From assembly GCF_037975245.1 (NCBI RefSeq), contig NC_092568.1, positions 30,893,501 to 30,957,500 on the forward strand: 64,000 bases of DNA, in the 5' to 3' direction. The notes beneath the pieces are model-generated. The model was not told the DNA's origin. It made no database searches and saw nothing but the letters and a program-made list of their open reading frames with translations. Below, piece by piece: positions 14,067 to 28,800 of the stretch. The stretch is from Apostichopus japonicus. Its lineage: Eukaryota > Echinodermata > Holothuroidea > Aspidochirotida > Stichopodidae. Made by a program: the position numbers and the translations under genes. The first letter of the stretch is position 1. Every line of letters begins with the position of its first letter.

Positions 14067-17000
14067 CTCTGTGATAAAGTCTGGTAGTAATAATGACAAC
14101 TAACAGTCAAGAAATGATAGCAATGAGCTAACTTCTCAAGCTGACATGTAAGAATTCATCAAAGCCATTTTTGAAATATTTTCATGGTTTACTCATAGAT
14201 CTTTCAGAGTATATAGTCTATGCTGCTGATGCAGTCTTTGTATCTAATTGGGTTTTATACATGAGTGTGAACTACATAATAAAGTAGAATTAAGTGAGGC
14301 AGTATTCAAAGTAGGAAGTTTTCAAAACACCTACTTTCCTTTGGTAGCTTCATTTTAGTTGGTGTAAGTAATCTAAAATAAGCCAGTTATATATCACCTT
14401 GGGATGCCTCTATGCTGTTTGGCTGCAATGTCATCTGAACTAGTGAATTATGTTAGAGAAGTTTCCATCACTTCAGTGTTGCCATGGTGTCTATGTTCAA
14501 CTAAGACTGTCAGCTATGGTGGGGGGGGGGGGTGGGGGTAGCATCTACTCTGAAAGATCACAAGTTAAATTGGTCATGTTCATGCCCAATTATTGCATCC
14601 ACAGCATCTTTAAGTATGCCAGAAGCAAAATGACCTTCCAACAATAGAAACTTTGGAATGGTATGGGTCCAATTAACACCAATGCACGTAGACCACATGA
14701 ATGATAAAATCCAAAGAGGAAGTAGGTGACACAATAATTGGTCAATGCAGTGCTAAAATGTGATCAGTTTGTAGACAAGTTAGGTGAGAAATAGTGCAAT
14801 AGTAGAGCAGAGACAGGTATGAAGAAGGGTTGTAATAAATATCAGGTTAATTGACATAAATGTATTAAAAAATATATATCAAGGAAGAAAGAGTTGGAGG
14901 GGGAAATTCTTCTCATACTAAAAATTTTCGTCAAATGTAAACATCCTCTATGGTCACACTAAAGAACATATGGGACATCACTTTCATTTACTTTGACAAG
15001 ATTATCTATAACTGCCTTGCAATTATTTACCCCCAAATTTCATATATCTTGTGAGAAACTGAACCAACTAAGTAACATTATATTGACACATATTGTGAGT
15101 TCTTGTCCGGAATAACCTGCCATGTCAATTTAAACTTCCTGTGACTCATCACCGAGCCAATATGTTTGGGCTAAAAATATCTTTTTTCAATTCCCTTTAC
15201 TCAGAATTAACTATAGAAATCACCCTATTGATTCAGTTAATGAGACTGGACGATCCCAAAATGAAGTCTCTCACAGGATAAGATTTAGAGTAAACATTAT
15301 GTTAATGTTTTCCTTGCCAAGATTCAAATGTACCATTCACACGACAGGTGTTGATAGATGAAATCACTTCTATAGAGGGAAACGACAATCTCATCTAACA
15401 AAAGTTGTACCAGGTAAAAATCAGTTGCCTGGATCTTTTTTTTTCTGTACATTTCTAGATGAAATCAAAATCTTCTTTATAGCCTATGTTTTATTGCAAA
15501 GTTACAACTTTCTATACAGTTGATGAAATTTCATCATATTATCTGGCACACATAGAGTTAGTGACAACATATTTGACAATTTACTGAAACAAGGTAAATA
15601 GGAAAGTGGATTTTGTTAGAGAGGATTCAGGCAAGAGGAAACCACAATGCAGATAAGATCAAGCGCGCTGTCTGATCAGTGTCAATTGACTTACTAAATG
15701 TTCAGCACAAAAAGCATAAAACACAGGGTTTCGTTTCCATCTGAAAAAGATGTGGTCTTAACAGTGCTGGTACTAACGGACTTTGTTACTTTTAATGCTC
15801 AAGAGAGACAACTTTGAACATTGAAAATGAACAGGACATTAAGTTCAAACTTTAAAGGCAAAAATACCTTTCAACTCCCTCACGTTTGGATTACGAGGGA
15901 TGCTGTTATGTGATTCTTTATGATTACATATTTTGTCAAAACTTTTCCCCCACTTTTAATGTCACACCAACAGCTTGCAGGATGACCTATCTCCATAGGG
16001 ATGCATCCTACCATAAGCATAGATCTTCATGATGTGTGCATAACATCAAACCCAGTGCATATATGCAGGCCTAACCAACTCTTGATGTGATGCCTACAAC
16101 GTTAGAGGATAGACATATAGTTACCACCCGCAGTGTGCACAGATGGATCCAGCTTCCAGGCTAAGAGGCCAAGTTAGGGACCAAGACGAGACTTTTTTTT
16201 ATCTCTATTACATGGTTCAATATCCCTAATCATTGCTTCTATCATATAAATACATGTATATCAAGGTTACTCGAATATCAAGAGAACTCTCTGCATTCTG
16301 CTTCATTTTCATTTTGGCTCTCTAGATTAATACTGTCTGACTTCAAACAAATTCAATAACAGTGCATGAGTTGTTTATCTTCTCTGCTACCCCATCAGCC
16401 TAGGCCACAACAAGAAATGCTGCACAGAAGGGACAGTTAAACGTATTACATATCATAAAATCCATTGTTAACTACTGTTTGCTCGAGACCCTAATTGCGA
16501 GAGACTCCTTTCTTCAAGTACACCTTATCACCACCTCCCCCCCCCCCCCCCCAACTACCTAAATATGACTTGTTTGGTTAAACTATATTTCTGAATTTTT
16601 TACAACTCTAAAATGGACTACGTCACGCATTGTTTCTGACTTTAATTTAGCACAGAGACTATGCTAACATTGACAGAAATTCTCTCAAGCAATGCATGAC
16701 TTTAATTGGGAGCCTCTGTGAAATCAAAGTAACAGTTTGCATTCAAGTCGAGAACAGCTTGGGGTTGATTACATATTACTACAATAGAGCTCAAATTTGG
16801 CCCTCAAATACTAGAAAGAATGTAGAGGCCGAGTGCGAAGAACGGTTTATATTTGCGGACAACTCCCTGGTGTGACCTTATTTTCAGAAAGGGAAATAAA
16901 CCAACTCTACAAGTTTTGCTTTTCCTGTTATTTAAATGCTTGAAAATACTTGTCTAAAGCACTATATTACTCAGATTGTAGAACACACTAATCTGCAGTA

Positions 17001-19555
17001 CTGTCGATAGAATATTTGTAATTATTGTTTACCAGAATTGATTGCGATTATATACTATTTCAATTTTTGGCTTATAGTTTAACTGAGAGGGTTCACATAT
17101 TCAGATTAAAGGAGGAGTTAGAAGGGGGAGGAGGGAATAGGGGGTGGGGGCTTATCTTACATACAACATGCATGAATGAACCATGCATGTTTGGTGAATA
17201 CACCACACATGTAAGCCAATTTCACTTGTATATAGTCCATATGATAAGCAGCCAGGCATCACTGTGGATCTGTTGCCAAAGCATTGTCGCATGAATTTAG
17301 ATACATTGGAACAAAAGTGTTATTGTCAAAAAGGGACACACATTTTGTGCGTGTATACGCTGAAATATACACCTATGACAAACATGTACATCACCATTCA
17401 AATGTGTAGAGGGCATACGAGGTACCATTTTACCAAAGAACTAAACTAATATCATCACTTTAATCTTTTCATCTTCTCTTTATTGCCTCAGTTTTCAGAA
17501 GTAAAATCAAAATTGTAAATATCTAACATCAATACGATGTTTAGTAGATATTGTGTTGGTATTTCTTCCTAGAATCATAGCACGTTGCCATCAAAAAGGG
17601 TTTGGCAAATACCCTCGATGGATTATCCTATCGTTCCTGCTCTGCCACTCAATTGCATAATTTCTATTTCAGAGTGCCGACAAGTACCGTTGCTTGTTAT
17701 TGTCACCTACTGCCTCACGTGTACAGCTCTGAAAATTCTGGGAGTCAAAAAACAAATTGAATGATAAAAAGAAAATAAATCTCCCCATTCACCCTCAATA
17801 TCTGAGACCTATTTTCATCCATGGGTGGCACTGTGTTGTACTTGGGGACAAAGACGGCGATATATGATATAATTCCTGCTCAAATAGCAAACTTAAAACA
17901 ACAGTTTGAACCTGGGATTCCAGTAGAAAAAAAACTATATAATATCATAATTTTATGGAAAGTGGCTAAAATTTGATGTAAGACAGCAGGTGGAATTTGT
18001 CTGAGCCTGTTTCAACAACAAACAAGCAACAGATGTGCAATTACTTCGAAGACCAGTTATGTCGTGCGAACTATGCATGGGTATAGACCTGTCATTTATA
18101 TTAAAGCTACTGTACGCACCCACCATTTGAATATTTAAAAGTTATGGAAGGTGCACTGAACTGCGTGCACTGCATGGCCAACGGAATTTACTCTGTTGCC
18201 ATACAGTTTAAATTTCAAGCTAAAAGATATTAAAATATTCTGGGTTTAATTCTCAAGATGTGGCAATTTTGCTGTATACATAGTTTTATTACTTCTAACA
18301 CCCCCAAAAACTCCCCTGATTTGGGTATTGCCAAGCGACAATCATCAATTTGTCACATTTTACTACACAAACGGTAGTGGCTCATGAAAAATTAAATCAA
18401 ACTGAAGTTAACATATTAAAAATTATTTTCATTAGTTTGAAGGCAAACTAATGCACATGCATAGAACAACAAAATAAGAAATGAATTTTAAAACATGTAT
18501 ACCAAAATATTTATTTAACTTAAATGGTTTACAATAAATATCAAAATAACAAACATTTTTAAAGAGTGCACATGTATAGCATCTATACATTTGTTAATTA
18601 TATCGAAGGTTAGTTAAAGCCAATTACACACCAGAGTAAAACCTGGCCCAAGCCAGCTACAGTATGTACTGTACATTGGTTTGGTCAGACACAGTACAAA
18701 GTTACAAGCAGTCTACAGGCAAAAATAGAGCATTTAAGTCTTAGGGATCCCCTTATCCTTGGATATAAGATCTAAGTTTAAGTGTTTACCTTGCAGTTTT
18801 GGCTCAATACTTCATTGAAAGGAAGCTACTTCTCACAGTAATTGGTGGAAGTTGGGATCTATTGTTCGAGAAGATCAATTTCTCGGCCCCCTGCAGGCAA
18901 CGGATACTAATCGTTCAGAGGACACTCAGAAACCTATTCACTTCAATGGCAATTAACTTACAACTTATTGATGTTGCTTTTCAGATTTTAACTCATCCAC
19001 TCTTCAGACAAAGTAAACAAGATGATGAGATATCACCTCCGAGCAAAATCAATGCAATCCATTTAGGACAACCAGTAATAGGCGGATGCATGTATGCATA
19101 TACGGGGGTGGCGAATGAATCCATTTGTACTGCTGTTTGATAACGCACTAAAAGATACATACAACAAATCAAGCTGTCAGCACCAGTCACTTCAATAGAT
19201 GGGCTTAGTATTGAACACAGGTCTCTTGAATTAAGTTCCATCAATGTTGCAGTTATCCTATCTTATGAGCTCTGCGTTTACATTAACCGATCAGACCCTG
19301 CCGTTAGGTGTCCAGTTATTACAATGGTTATGAAACACTGCACGCTTTACATGATAGACTCTGTACAGCTCATGTTATGTTTAGCTAGACCTGCACTCAA
19401 GATCAACGGACAAGAAGTTTCTTTACTAGAAGAAAAGGAGCGAGACCGAATGCAGCTGCTACTAATGCCAACTATTATTGTCTCAAATTATACTCTGAAA
19501 AACAACAACAACCAAAGCTAAAGGTCGCCGCTAATCAAGAGTCAACCACAAGCTA
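14067..19555. other. Mostly noncoding, with one orphan open frame
   Basis: No recognised gene. A plus-strand open frame at 18799-19140 (113 codons, not low-complexity) has no recognisable domain and no convincing splice or start context. Long C runs occur near 16530-16552. Confidence 0.4.
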
Positions 19556-19751
19556 CGTTTACAGTATGCATTACATTAATTTTAACAGCGAGCCTAGGAT
19601 CTGATCCTCGGGTCTGATCCTCGGGTCAGATCCTCCTTCCAACGTAGTCTATCGCAGGGTTCAAATCACTGGGTCTGGTCCTTGGTTTCATTACAAATTT
19701 GACAACGAGTGAGAGTGTAGGCTTTATCACCTTGCTCACTGTATAATGTAA
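19556..19751. mobile_element. Possible MITE with imperfect terminal inverted repeats
   Basis: The left end GTTTACAGTATGCATTACAT is loosely matched by the reverse complement of the right end, which reads GTTTACATTATACAGTG. The interior carries three short GATCCTCGGGTC-like direct repeats and a tRNA B-box-like GGTTCAAATC. No clear target duplication was seen, so this is tentative. Confidence 0.3.
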
Positions 19752-22700
19752 ACAGATAAATTCTTCTCAATTTTAAGTTTTGAGTAAACAACTTCCATGG
19801 AAATGATTTTGCTCAGTTTCCATAAAGCCAGTTACAGTTTTCATCAGTACATCATACTAAAGCGTATAGACATGCTGATATTACTACGTACAATGCATGT
19901 GAGTTCAGACACTATAGGCTTTACAATTCAATAAAGCTAGACCATATTCCATAATCTGTCTGAACTAAATTCAAGTGGTTACCATGAGTACACATGTCAG
20001 GGATACAAATTGCATATTGGAACTCAGATGGAGGCCAGTTGTGAAGGCATACATTCTACAGGCACAAGGCTGAAACCAGCATGGAAATGTCAATTTCTGT
20101 CAATTTAAAACAACCACTGTTACACTAGCAATTACCCAATTATTCTTGCAACTTCCACACAGAAGGCTTCAGTATGTTATTTGTAAGCATAATTTTGATA
20201 TAATTGGTTAAATAACTATTCCCACTTTCCTTCCTCCCTTGGCCCCGCACCCCCTCCTCCCTTGGCCCCACACCCCTCTCCTCCTTCAACAATACTGGAA
20301 AACAAGTCACTAGTTCCCTTCCCAACAAGAAGTCCCAGTTAATTGCAAAATTCATCAGCAATCTGGTGCGCCTAAACTTATTACAAAGTCATTGAATTGG
20401 AAATCATAAAATCCTTTAAAAATTTATGAGAATGTTGATAAACACAACTAGAATAGTACACATCAAAGATCAGAAAGTGAAAATGTCACACGAAAACTAG
20501 CTGTGTCGAATTAACTCTATGAAAAGGGGTTATCCCATAATGCACTGCAATCACAACTTTCAGTTCCAATGTTTCTCTTTCCCCCAATACACTCCTATTA
20601 TAGTAAAATGTGTTGGTATTCCATGGGTAAAATAAGATAGCTCCTGGTTGCTAAGTAGTGTCCTTGCTGTGGCACCTCTTACTCCAAAAGCTGTGAAACA
20701 TGACATATTTACACGTTGAATAAAACTAACAGCTCAGATGTACGTCAGTAATACTTTCAAGAAACACGGTACAAATTGTTCCCCTTGTTACTCAAAACTT
20801 TCAAGGACTTTCTTGTGTATAGATCTAAATGAAAAGTTTTCCTGTTTGATTGTCAATTTACAAATTGTGACGGTCAAAACTTTCACACAGTTATAATTCT
20901 ATACCCTGCAGGATGCTGAGGTTTTTACTGTCGTATTATCAAATTAAAAATTTGTTTTATTTGACGAGGATTAAAACAAGTTAATTTCTCAAAACAATTA
21001 AATCAGTCAAATAACCACAGACTAATTTTCTCAGCACGACTTGCAGGATACAATTAACTAAAAAGAAAAGAAATTTGAGAAGTGTGCGGTTATAACACTT
21101 GTTGAGGACATTCAGTACACAATCATTGCAAAATAGCTGGGTGCATTTACACTAGATTCGGATCAGATTCACTGATGTTACAGTATCTGCCCTTGTTATC
21201 TCTCCAGGGGTATAATAAAACTTTGATCCGGACGTGTTTACACTTTATGTCGTACCCAGATCCTCCCATGTCTCTAAACGGAGGTTGTTAGCATTATGGG
21301 ACTGGGATAGTGTTTTGCGCAAGTGCCGAATCTTGCGAAATATAGATGTGACATTGCCATGGTTGCGGTTAGCTGTGCATGTGCTACAGTACTGTATGTA
21401 ATACCAGACTGTATGTACATGTACTCTTGTACTATTACTATTACTCTTGTAATATTACCTTTTCCATTTCTAGAATTTTGCCTGTTGTTGAGTCCTTAGC
21501 ATATATATAATGCTTATAGGTTTGACCTGTGAGTAACCATATTTTACAACGATTTCAGATGTTGATCAACAGACCCACACACCCCCCCCCCAAAAAAAAA
21601 GTATAATAATAATGTAAGTTTACCTTTTTTCATAACTAATTTATTGCCTAATATGCCATGGAATGCAACATCCAGTCAGTTTGAAGCTTAAAGTTATTAT
21701 TCAGGGTTCAGGGTTTTATGACTTTAAGCTCTGTTGAGTTCAAGTGACATTTGACCTCTATCAAAGCAGTACACACATTTTCTACATACCATGTATACAA
21801 GATGTTCAACCAGAATGTACTATTTTGGAGTTACCATATGTTTACAAACATTGGTGCTGCAGTCTGGTACAAACACATACATTAGCACACATGCCATGCT
21901 GACTACAGGAATCTCTTCAACATTCAGCAATGGAACCACACAAAAATTAGGCATTTTGCCAATATTTCATAAAATGTGAATTCTCTCCATATGGCAGTAT
22001 CTGTATCCCCCCACATTTAGCAAACGACAACGACCACCACCAACGACAGGTCAAAGATGAGAAATCTTTTATGTGGTAATTTGAAGGCAAAGTCACACTT
22101 AAGTGACATACAAGAAGCTTATGAGGCAATGATGGAGCCCTAAACCTCCCACACAATATGAACAGAACAGCATAGATCTGTATACATTACACTGATACCC
22201 TGGCTCAGTAGTACCTTCAGATAGCGGCACACAGGACAGCTTCAACACCCATGATCCATATAGCAGGACTGTGTGGGTGAACAGGACTAAAATAAGCTAT
22301 TATAGTGCAAACCATAAAACTGTTATGACACCATGTCAAAGGTCAAGGAGAGGGAATATAACATATGTGTACTGTCAGTCCAAGGTAACCAGTGATGGAC
22401 AGGTATGAAATTCTCTGAAAAACACTGAACAGCAACAGGAGGCATTATTAACTGTATAATGAAATAAAGTTGACAGAATTTTTGAAGCAGTTTTAGACAG
22501 CTGACATATTTATCTAATTGACCACAATATTTAGGACAGTCCATTAAACTATGGCTTTGACAAGGGGCTTCAATACTATACCAGACAACAGACTTCTCAG
22601 ACTGAATTTATCCAAAACCTTACCAGGTTTGGATATTTGCTAGTAATCTCCCCCCCCCACCCCCCCCCAAAAAAAAAAGAAAGAAAAAGAAGCAAAGAAC

Positions 22701-22770
22701 AATTACTCTTCTAATAATACATACTGTGGACAACTGCTGTAATTTTGTTCAACAAACTTTGCATGTATCT
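19752..22770. other. Noncoding stretch
   Basis: No gene was recognised. Two composite C-run plus A-run tracts occur here, near 21583-21600 and 22651-22679. Confidence 0.4.
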
Positions 22771-22774
22771 CATA

Positions 22775-23439
22775 TGTTATGATGCAGCATGTTACTTTAA
22801 AGGTTAACTACGCTAATTGATGTTATGCAATTCTTAAATGGTGTATTATTGTGCTAATTTGTAAACGTAGAGCACAATCAGTGCAGTTCTAAGCTACGGT
22901 CGAGTAACCTCACCGAATGTCATATAAATTAGTTTTCAAGGAGTGGCTCACTCTCTTCTCCCAGTGGCACCAACCTGTACGTCACGCCACGTATCACAAC
23001 TATGTCTGCATAGCCCTTACAAAACCTACCTTTTCCGTTCCGGCCTTTCTTCACCATGCCAACCACGCTGTGTGTGACTTACTCTTAACTCTCTTTTGGA
23101 TACCATTCTTCTGAACTTATTATTTACCTTACCTGGTCCTGTTCTCTATACCGGAGCTGTTATTTATACGAAAAGCGCCTTCCGGAAGCTTCCAGACACA
23201 CCCGCACTACGGTTATAGACTACCCTGGGATTTGACACCCCGACGGAGAGCCCAGCGGTAGCCGAGGTACCTTGCGTGCGCGCTAAGTTAACTTTAAGTA
23301 TTAAGGTATGTAATGTATTTATGCTAAGTTATATATTTTTGTTACCAAGAGACACGCATTAGATTCTTTTAAAACAAAACCTCTCTAACCTACTTTATTG
23401 TGTTCGTTTCCCAAACCATGATATCTGGACTTCGTAACA
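22775..23439 (+). mobile_element. Probable solo LTR of an LTR retrotransposon
   Basis: The 665-bp segment starts TGTTATG and ends CGTAACA, giving the TG...CA termini typical of LTRs with a short inverted TGTTA/TAACA. It is bounded by CATA on both sides (22771-22774 and 23440-23443), consistent with a 4-bp target duplication. A TATA-like TATTTATAC near 23161 is followed by a GC-rich block to 23287, which fits a U3-R-U5 layout on the plus strand. No gag or pol sequence lies on either side, so it would be a solo LTR left by recombination. A chance match of short ends cannot be excluded without other copies. Confidence 0.5.
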
Positions 23440-23443
23440 CATA

Positions 23444-25779
23444 CCACTTCAATCACATATTTACTGGTTTAACTGATATTTTACCATGTTTAATTAGGCC
23501 ATCATCATTACGTATGGGGAGCATGCTGGAAATTTCTACAACTATTTTACAAAAGACTAAGTCACCATTTTGGGGCAAGTCTGTCATATTCAGACGGTAT
23601 TCATACAGATAATTTTCAGTTAACTGTACACTTGGTGTGTTTATACTTCACTACAAGAACTACAAGTATGAAACCCTGGATTAATTTAAGAGATGCAGCT
23701 TTGGGACAATTAGAGCTCTCCACCTCTAATCTGAGTCACTGTCTGGCTCAACAAAATAGGTCTTTTCACCAACCTACAATAGTTATTAGGCAGATCTATG
23801 GTGATAAGAGGCAAGCAGTTCATTACCACTGGGCTAATTTCAAATGATCACTGCTGACAAGTTAAATACGGTTTTAATGACGGTGAAAGGTAACTTGGGA
23901 CTTGCAGCTAGCTGGTATTAAATCATTCAGGGACACACAGTCAGTCTGCAGTCTAATTTATCCCCATGACTGCAGACGACCCCTTACGTTAAAAGGTTGT
24001 TAAAGGTAGTCAGTGTGTCTCATAGCAGATTAGGGTCTCTATGGCTACATGCATTGCATTGTGTAGATTTTAAGGGGAGGAAGTAAATAAGTGTAAGCTG
24101 CCACCATACTATGACCAAAATGATGACTATAAACAGAATCGATTCTTCCTAAATCTCTGTAGTAGCCAGTTTATCATGGTCTAGCTTCGTCAAGTGCTAT
24201 AAAGTGTTGTCCTTTTATTTTTCACCCAAAATTGTAGTGATACCATCTCAGTTATTAGACTGATTTCTTGTTGACAATAGCAACTTCTGCCTATATATAT
24301 GCAAATTAGGTTAGGACTTGGTACATGCACATTTTAATTTTTTTTATTTTATTATTTACTCTTTTTATTTATATATTTTTTGTATTCCTATTGCTGGGGT
24401 TTTCTATGGTTGGGCTTTCCATGGGGCAGGTGTACTTTTTGATCCTTGAACCTCTTATGTTATATTATCTGCTATGACAGTACTGTATATATGCCAATAG
24501 CTTAGAAGTAAATGTTGATGCATGCTGTATAACACTGAGACATTCTCCAGGTGCTATCAACATATTGGATAGTGCATACATATAGAAATACATCAATTTA
24601 ATAAATGAAAGTTACATAATTACCAATGACAAAGAAAAATGGTGAAAGCTTTGTATGTATGACCAGTCAATGTTAGGAGATTTTTCTTTTCTGTTTTAAA
24701 CCATATTTAAAGCATCATTTAAATTTCTGAGATTTTTTGTAAAAACTGGGTGTACATATAACATATTTACAAATCAGTAGATATGTAATTACATCCATAT
24801 ACAAATGGATCTCAAATAGATCTTCTCTCTCTAATGGTGAGTGAGAATTAAGTAAACTTAAATGTAAGATTTTATCTTTTTCACACAAAACAGTTGGAGC
24901 CACGAGTCAATAAGATCAAGTTAAGTGGTTCTGAGCCATCTTTATTATACATGTCTATATACAAGTACTTAGTATTCATATTTAATGGTGTCCAACAATG
25001 ACTTCAGGAATTATTGTATGTTTTGGGACAGTGGAATGGCCTAAATTGCAATGCCTTTATTAAATACAAACACATCGTATTGTCAATGGAAACGCCTTCT
25101 GTCGCATGGACTATGTAGAAGATCTGTGTTTAATTGTTGTTTTGGACTTTTGACCCTTCTCTGTAGTAAATTTTGGTACAGTACAACATATAGAATGGCT
25201 GATATCACTGTTTACCAAGAGACAATTGCAGGACTGATGCTTCTCTTTTTATATGTGTGTGTGTGGGTATGCTCTTGTTAGGAGGGAGATGGATGGAGGG
25301 GGGGGGGGAGGAGAGGGGAAAGGAGGGTTTATCCCTTGTACATGTGAAATAGTTGTTACCTGTAGGCTGGAGATACACACAATGCTTGTGACTATGCTGA
25401 GCATAGGTCCTGCTTCTTTATCATTTCTAAACATCTTCTTTTCCTTCAATGGAGAAGGGTAGACTGGGGGATTGTCATTTTGTTTACTCAGGGACTAAGG
25501 ATTAGCCAAGTTTCCTCTGTCTTATTGTTAAATTGGGGTCAATGAAAGGGGGCTTCCCTCTGACTGCAACATTATCAAATTATCCCTCACATGATAAGAG
25601 GTGACCACTTATATATCACCCCTGCTTATACTCAAAACTGATCTGTTTCTTCTAATGACCTCCCCCATCTTTCCCCCAACTCCAACACTCACCACCATCC
25701 CCAAATCTTGCCATTTCTTTGCTCATCAAATTGTAATAAAACCCGATATTAAGTTTGAACTTTATAGTCTGTGTTTCAT
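23444..25779. other. Noncoding stretch
   Basis: Nothing recognised. A G-rich low-complexity patch lies near 25288-25325. Confidence 0.4.
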
Positions 25780-25857
25780 CTATGTCTGTCTGTCTGTAGG
25801 TCTGTCTGTTTGTACATGTCTGTATATATATATGTATATATATATATACATACACAC
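25780..25857. repeat. Compound microsatellite (TGTC)n/(TA)n
   Basis: TGTC tetranucleotides followed by TATA and ACAT repeats. Open frames across it encode only Tyr/Ile/Val/Cys repeats. Confidence 0.85.
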
Positions 25858-28800
25858 AAATCTCATGTTCACTACACCATGTCTCATATCAGCTATACAG
25901 CTGTTTTACTTCCTCTGACCTGGACTTCCTACGAAGAGAATTTCAAACTCTCTCTCAACTCTCTCATCAGTACCTTATAATCATGCACACGAAGACACCC
26001 AATGAGCTATTCTCCTCCTCCTCCTCTGATCATGTGAGGAGTGCAAAACTAGCTCCCCACAGACCAAATGTTAAAAGCCAATTATCATTTTTCTTTTTTT
26101 CTCATCCATGCACCCTCTGTTCATGTGCCCCCAAATGACATGTTATGTCAATGTTCAAGGACTATGCCAGCCTTATTGGCAGCCTTTCTAAAAGTGGGAT
26201 GACTCTGGCAATGGAACTGAAAGGATGTGGTGGTACACAATACACCCCGGGAGGCCTGCAGTGCTTGCTGCAGAGCTGAATTGAGGCAGACTAAAAATAA
26301 AAACAGTGGAAGACAAAAATCCAAGGGATGAACCTCAGTTCAAAGTTTGCTAGTATAAACAAATAGGCTATTACTTACTTGACCTTTCAACCCTCTCATG
26401 AAAACATTTCCTTTACTTACCAAAAAAAAAAAAAAAAAAACATTATGTCACAATCATTTCTGGGATTTGTGGTTTATTCCCCTTTCATTTTGATTTTGCC
26501 TTTCTTCAAAACATAGCACTGAAATGTGGTCATGTATTACAAAAGTCAACCCACAAGTTTTGACATTTATAGATTTTTAAGGACAATACCTTTTTTCAGA
26601 CTTTTACTACAAGGAAATTCAAATACTGCAAAATTGTATTTGTAATGTATGATAACTACAAACTTGTCATATATTTTTTTTAATGTCTTTATTCATGATT
26701 AATGCTCACTACTACTGTGCATGTATTGATCAACATTAACATCAAATGTATGTATGCACATAGAACTATTAACATACAGTATAAACAGTGAGAAGACAGA
26801 AAGGCTGTTATCGTATTCCACATTATCGACAGCCTTCTATTTTACTTGTACACATCTATTTGCTTTATTTGCATGCTACTACTCTGCATTTATGTTGCAT
26901 GTAGACCTTTTCATAAACAGAACGTATTTCAATGTCCAACTGCCATCCTCCAACCATGCATACCGTATTTTGAATATTACCTTCCTGAGGCTCAGGGTCA
27001 ATTTCCCAATTAATTTTTAATCATGAATAAAATGGACAGGACATTTTTAAGCATGACAGCTAAAAATTCAGGCACGGATATGATCACATGCTACTTAAAT
27101 TGAACCAGCACAGCCACAGTGGCATCTTCTAATTGTGTTCATTTAGGTCTATACCAAACATTGCATGCACATTATTCTTTTTTCTTTTCCTCCCCTCCCC
27201 CCCCCCCCCCCCCCTCCGCTTCCTTACCATTTCATTTTGCTTTTGCTAAACCTTGTTTTAAAAACACTGTGTTTCTAGATCCTACAATTGATGACCACTT
27301 TTGCTGCAATACATTTCTACACTTTGGTGGTTAAAAAATGTCACATTGACTGACTAGGATTCTAGCAGATTTCTAATGGATTTGACATAAGTTGCTAAAT
27401 TTGGCAGTTAGGAAACACAATTCAGTGAATGGCAATTTGCTTCATTTAATTTGCACATAAATGGTTGTGTTACCACTGAACAATACCATTTAATCAGCCA
27501 GAGAGCTATGTTTGTCAAATTTTATTAAATGCTCTGCTACATTCTCAGTAGAGCAATTCCCATAATTTACTAACACTTTAATCAATCACATATATATGCC
27601 TTACCCTTAAAGCTGTCAACTATAACACAATGATCTGGAACTTCAGGCAGTACCCCATTTTATGATCTCATCTGACCAGCTTTGCACTTTATTTCAACTT
27701 CCCAAACAATTGTTTGTCAAGTTTATCCTCACCCAACCCCTGTTGAAAATCCAGGGACCTAGAATTTCAAGCACTTTTCAAGTAGCTCTGAAAAATACAT
27801 TAAATGATTTACTTCCATTTTGGTATCAATATCATGTTTGCCATTTTGCACTGAACCACTTTATTGGAGTGGATAATGTTCTCAGAAGTGGAGAGAAAAA
27901 CTTGTCCGCTTGCCTGTGTTAAGTAATCTCTTCAAGATAATTATCGCGAATGAGATCCATGGAAACAAATCCCTGCTTAGAAGACCATCACAATTTCACT
28001 GAGTAATAATCAGCTAAGAATAGGTGCCATTGTCTCTTGCAACCTACTGTTAAGATCAAATTTCCAAGATTTACTATCATCAAAAATTTTGTTCAAAGGG
28101 ACACCAATCCAATGTCAGATATATGTTAACCTTACACATGTCGTTGCGATATCAAGCAATAGAATGTGTGGCTGACTAATACAGTACTTAGGACTACATT
28201 TACTATCAAGACTGATTGCTTTGAACTATATATTGCTTTGTTTTTTCAATTACAGATATCTTATCAATGATGTTGGAAGAAAAATTGTTACAGTTACCTA
28301 AATCCTGTGCAATTTATTTTGAAATTTTCATTAAAAACACCTCGATCCTTTAAATACTATGTAATTGCGGCAAACACAGAAACCTCGGTCTCATGCATGC
28401 TGGGTAATTGCGGCAAAACCAGCCATCGAAATTCTGCAGAACTGCAAAGAAGAACTGCAACTTTAAATGTCACAGTACTAGGAAGACAACAAATTTATGC
28501 TGCATGAATTAAACGTGGCTTGCCAATATTCATCCTTTCCTGAACTTTATTACAACACTCTGGTTTAATAGTGCTATATACACTGTGTCTTCAGTCTATA
28601 CTGTACATACATCACAGACAATATATGCAATATTAATGATGTTGCTTCATCATGTACTTTCATTTAGCCAGACAATCAAGAATTCCGAACTTCTCAAAAG
28701 AGTTGATTGATCTTGTTTTTCCCATGACACCACGGAAAGATGGAGTATTAAGTCCTCCCTAGATCAGCTATAGTTTCTCATATATTACTTCTATAATGTG

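Noticed and set aside
19655-19680. tRNA gene suggested by GGTTCAAATC
   Set aside because: No A box or cloverleaf could be built around it.
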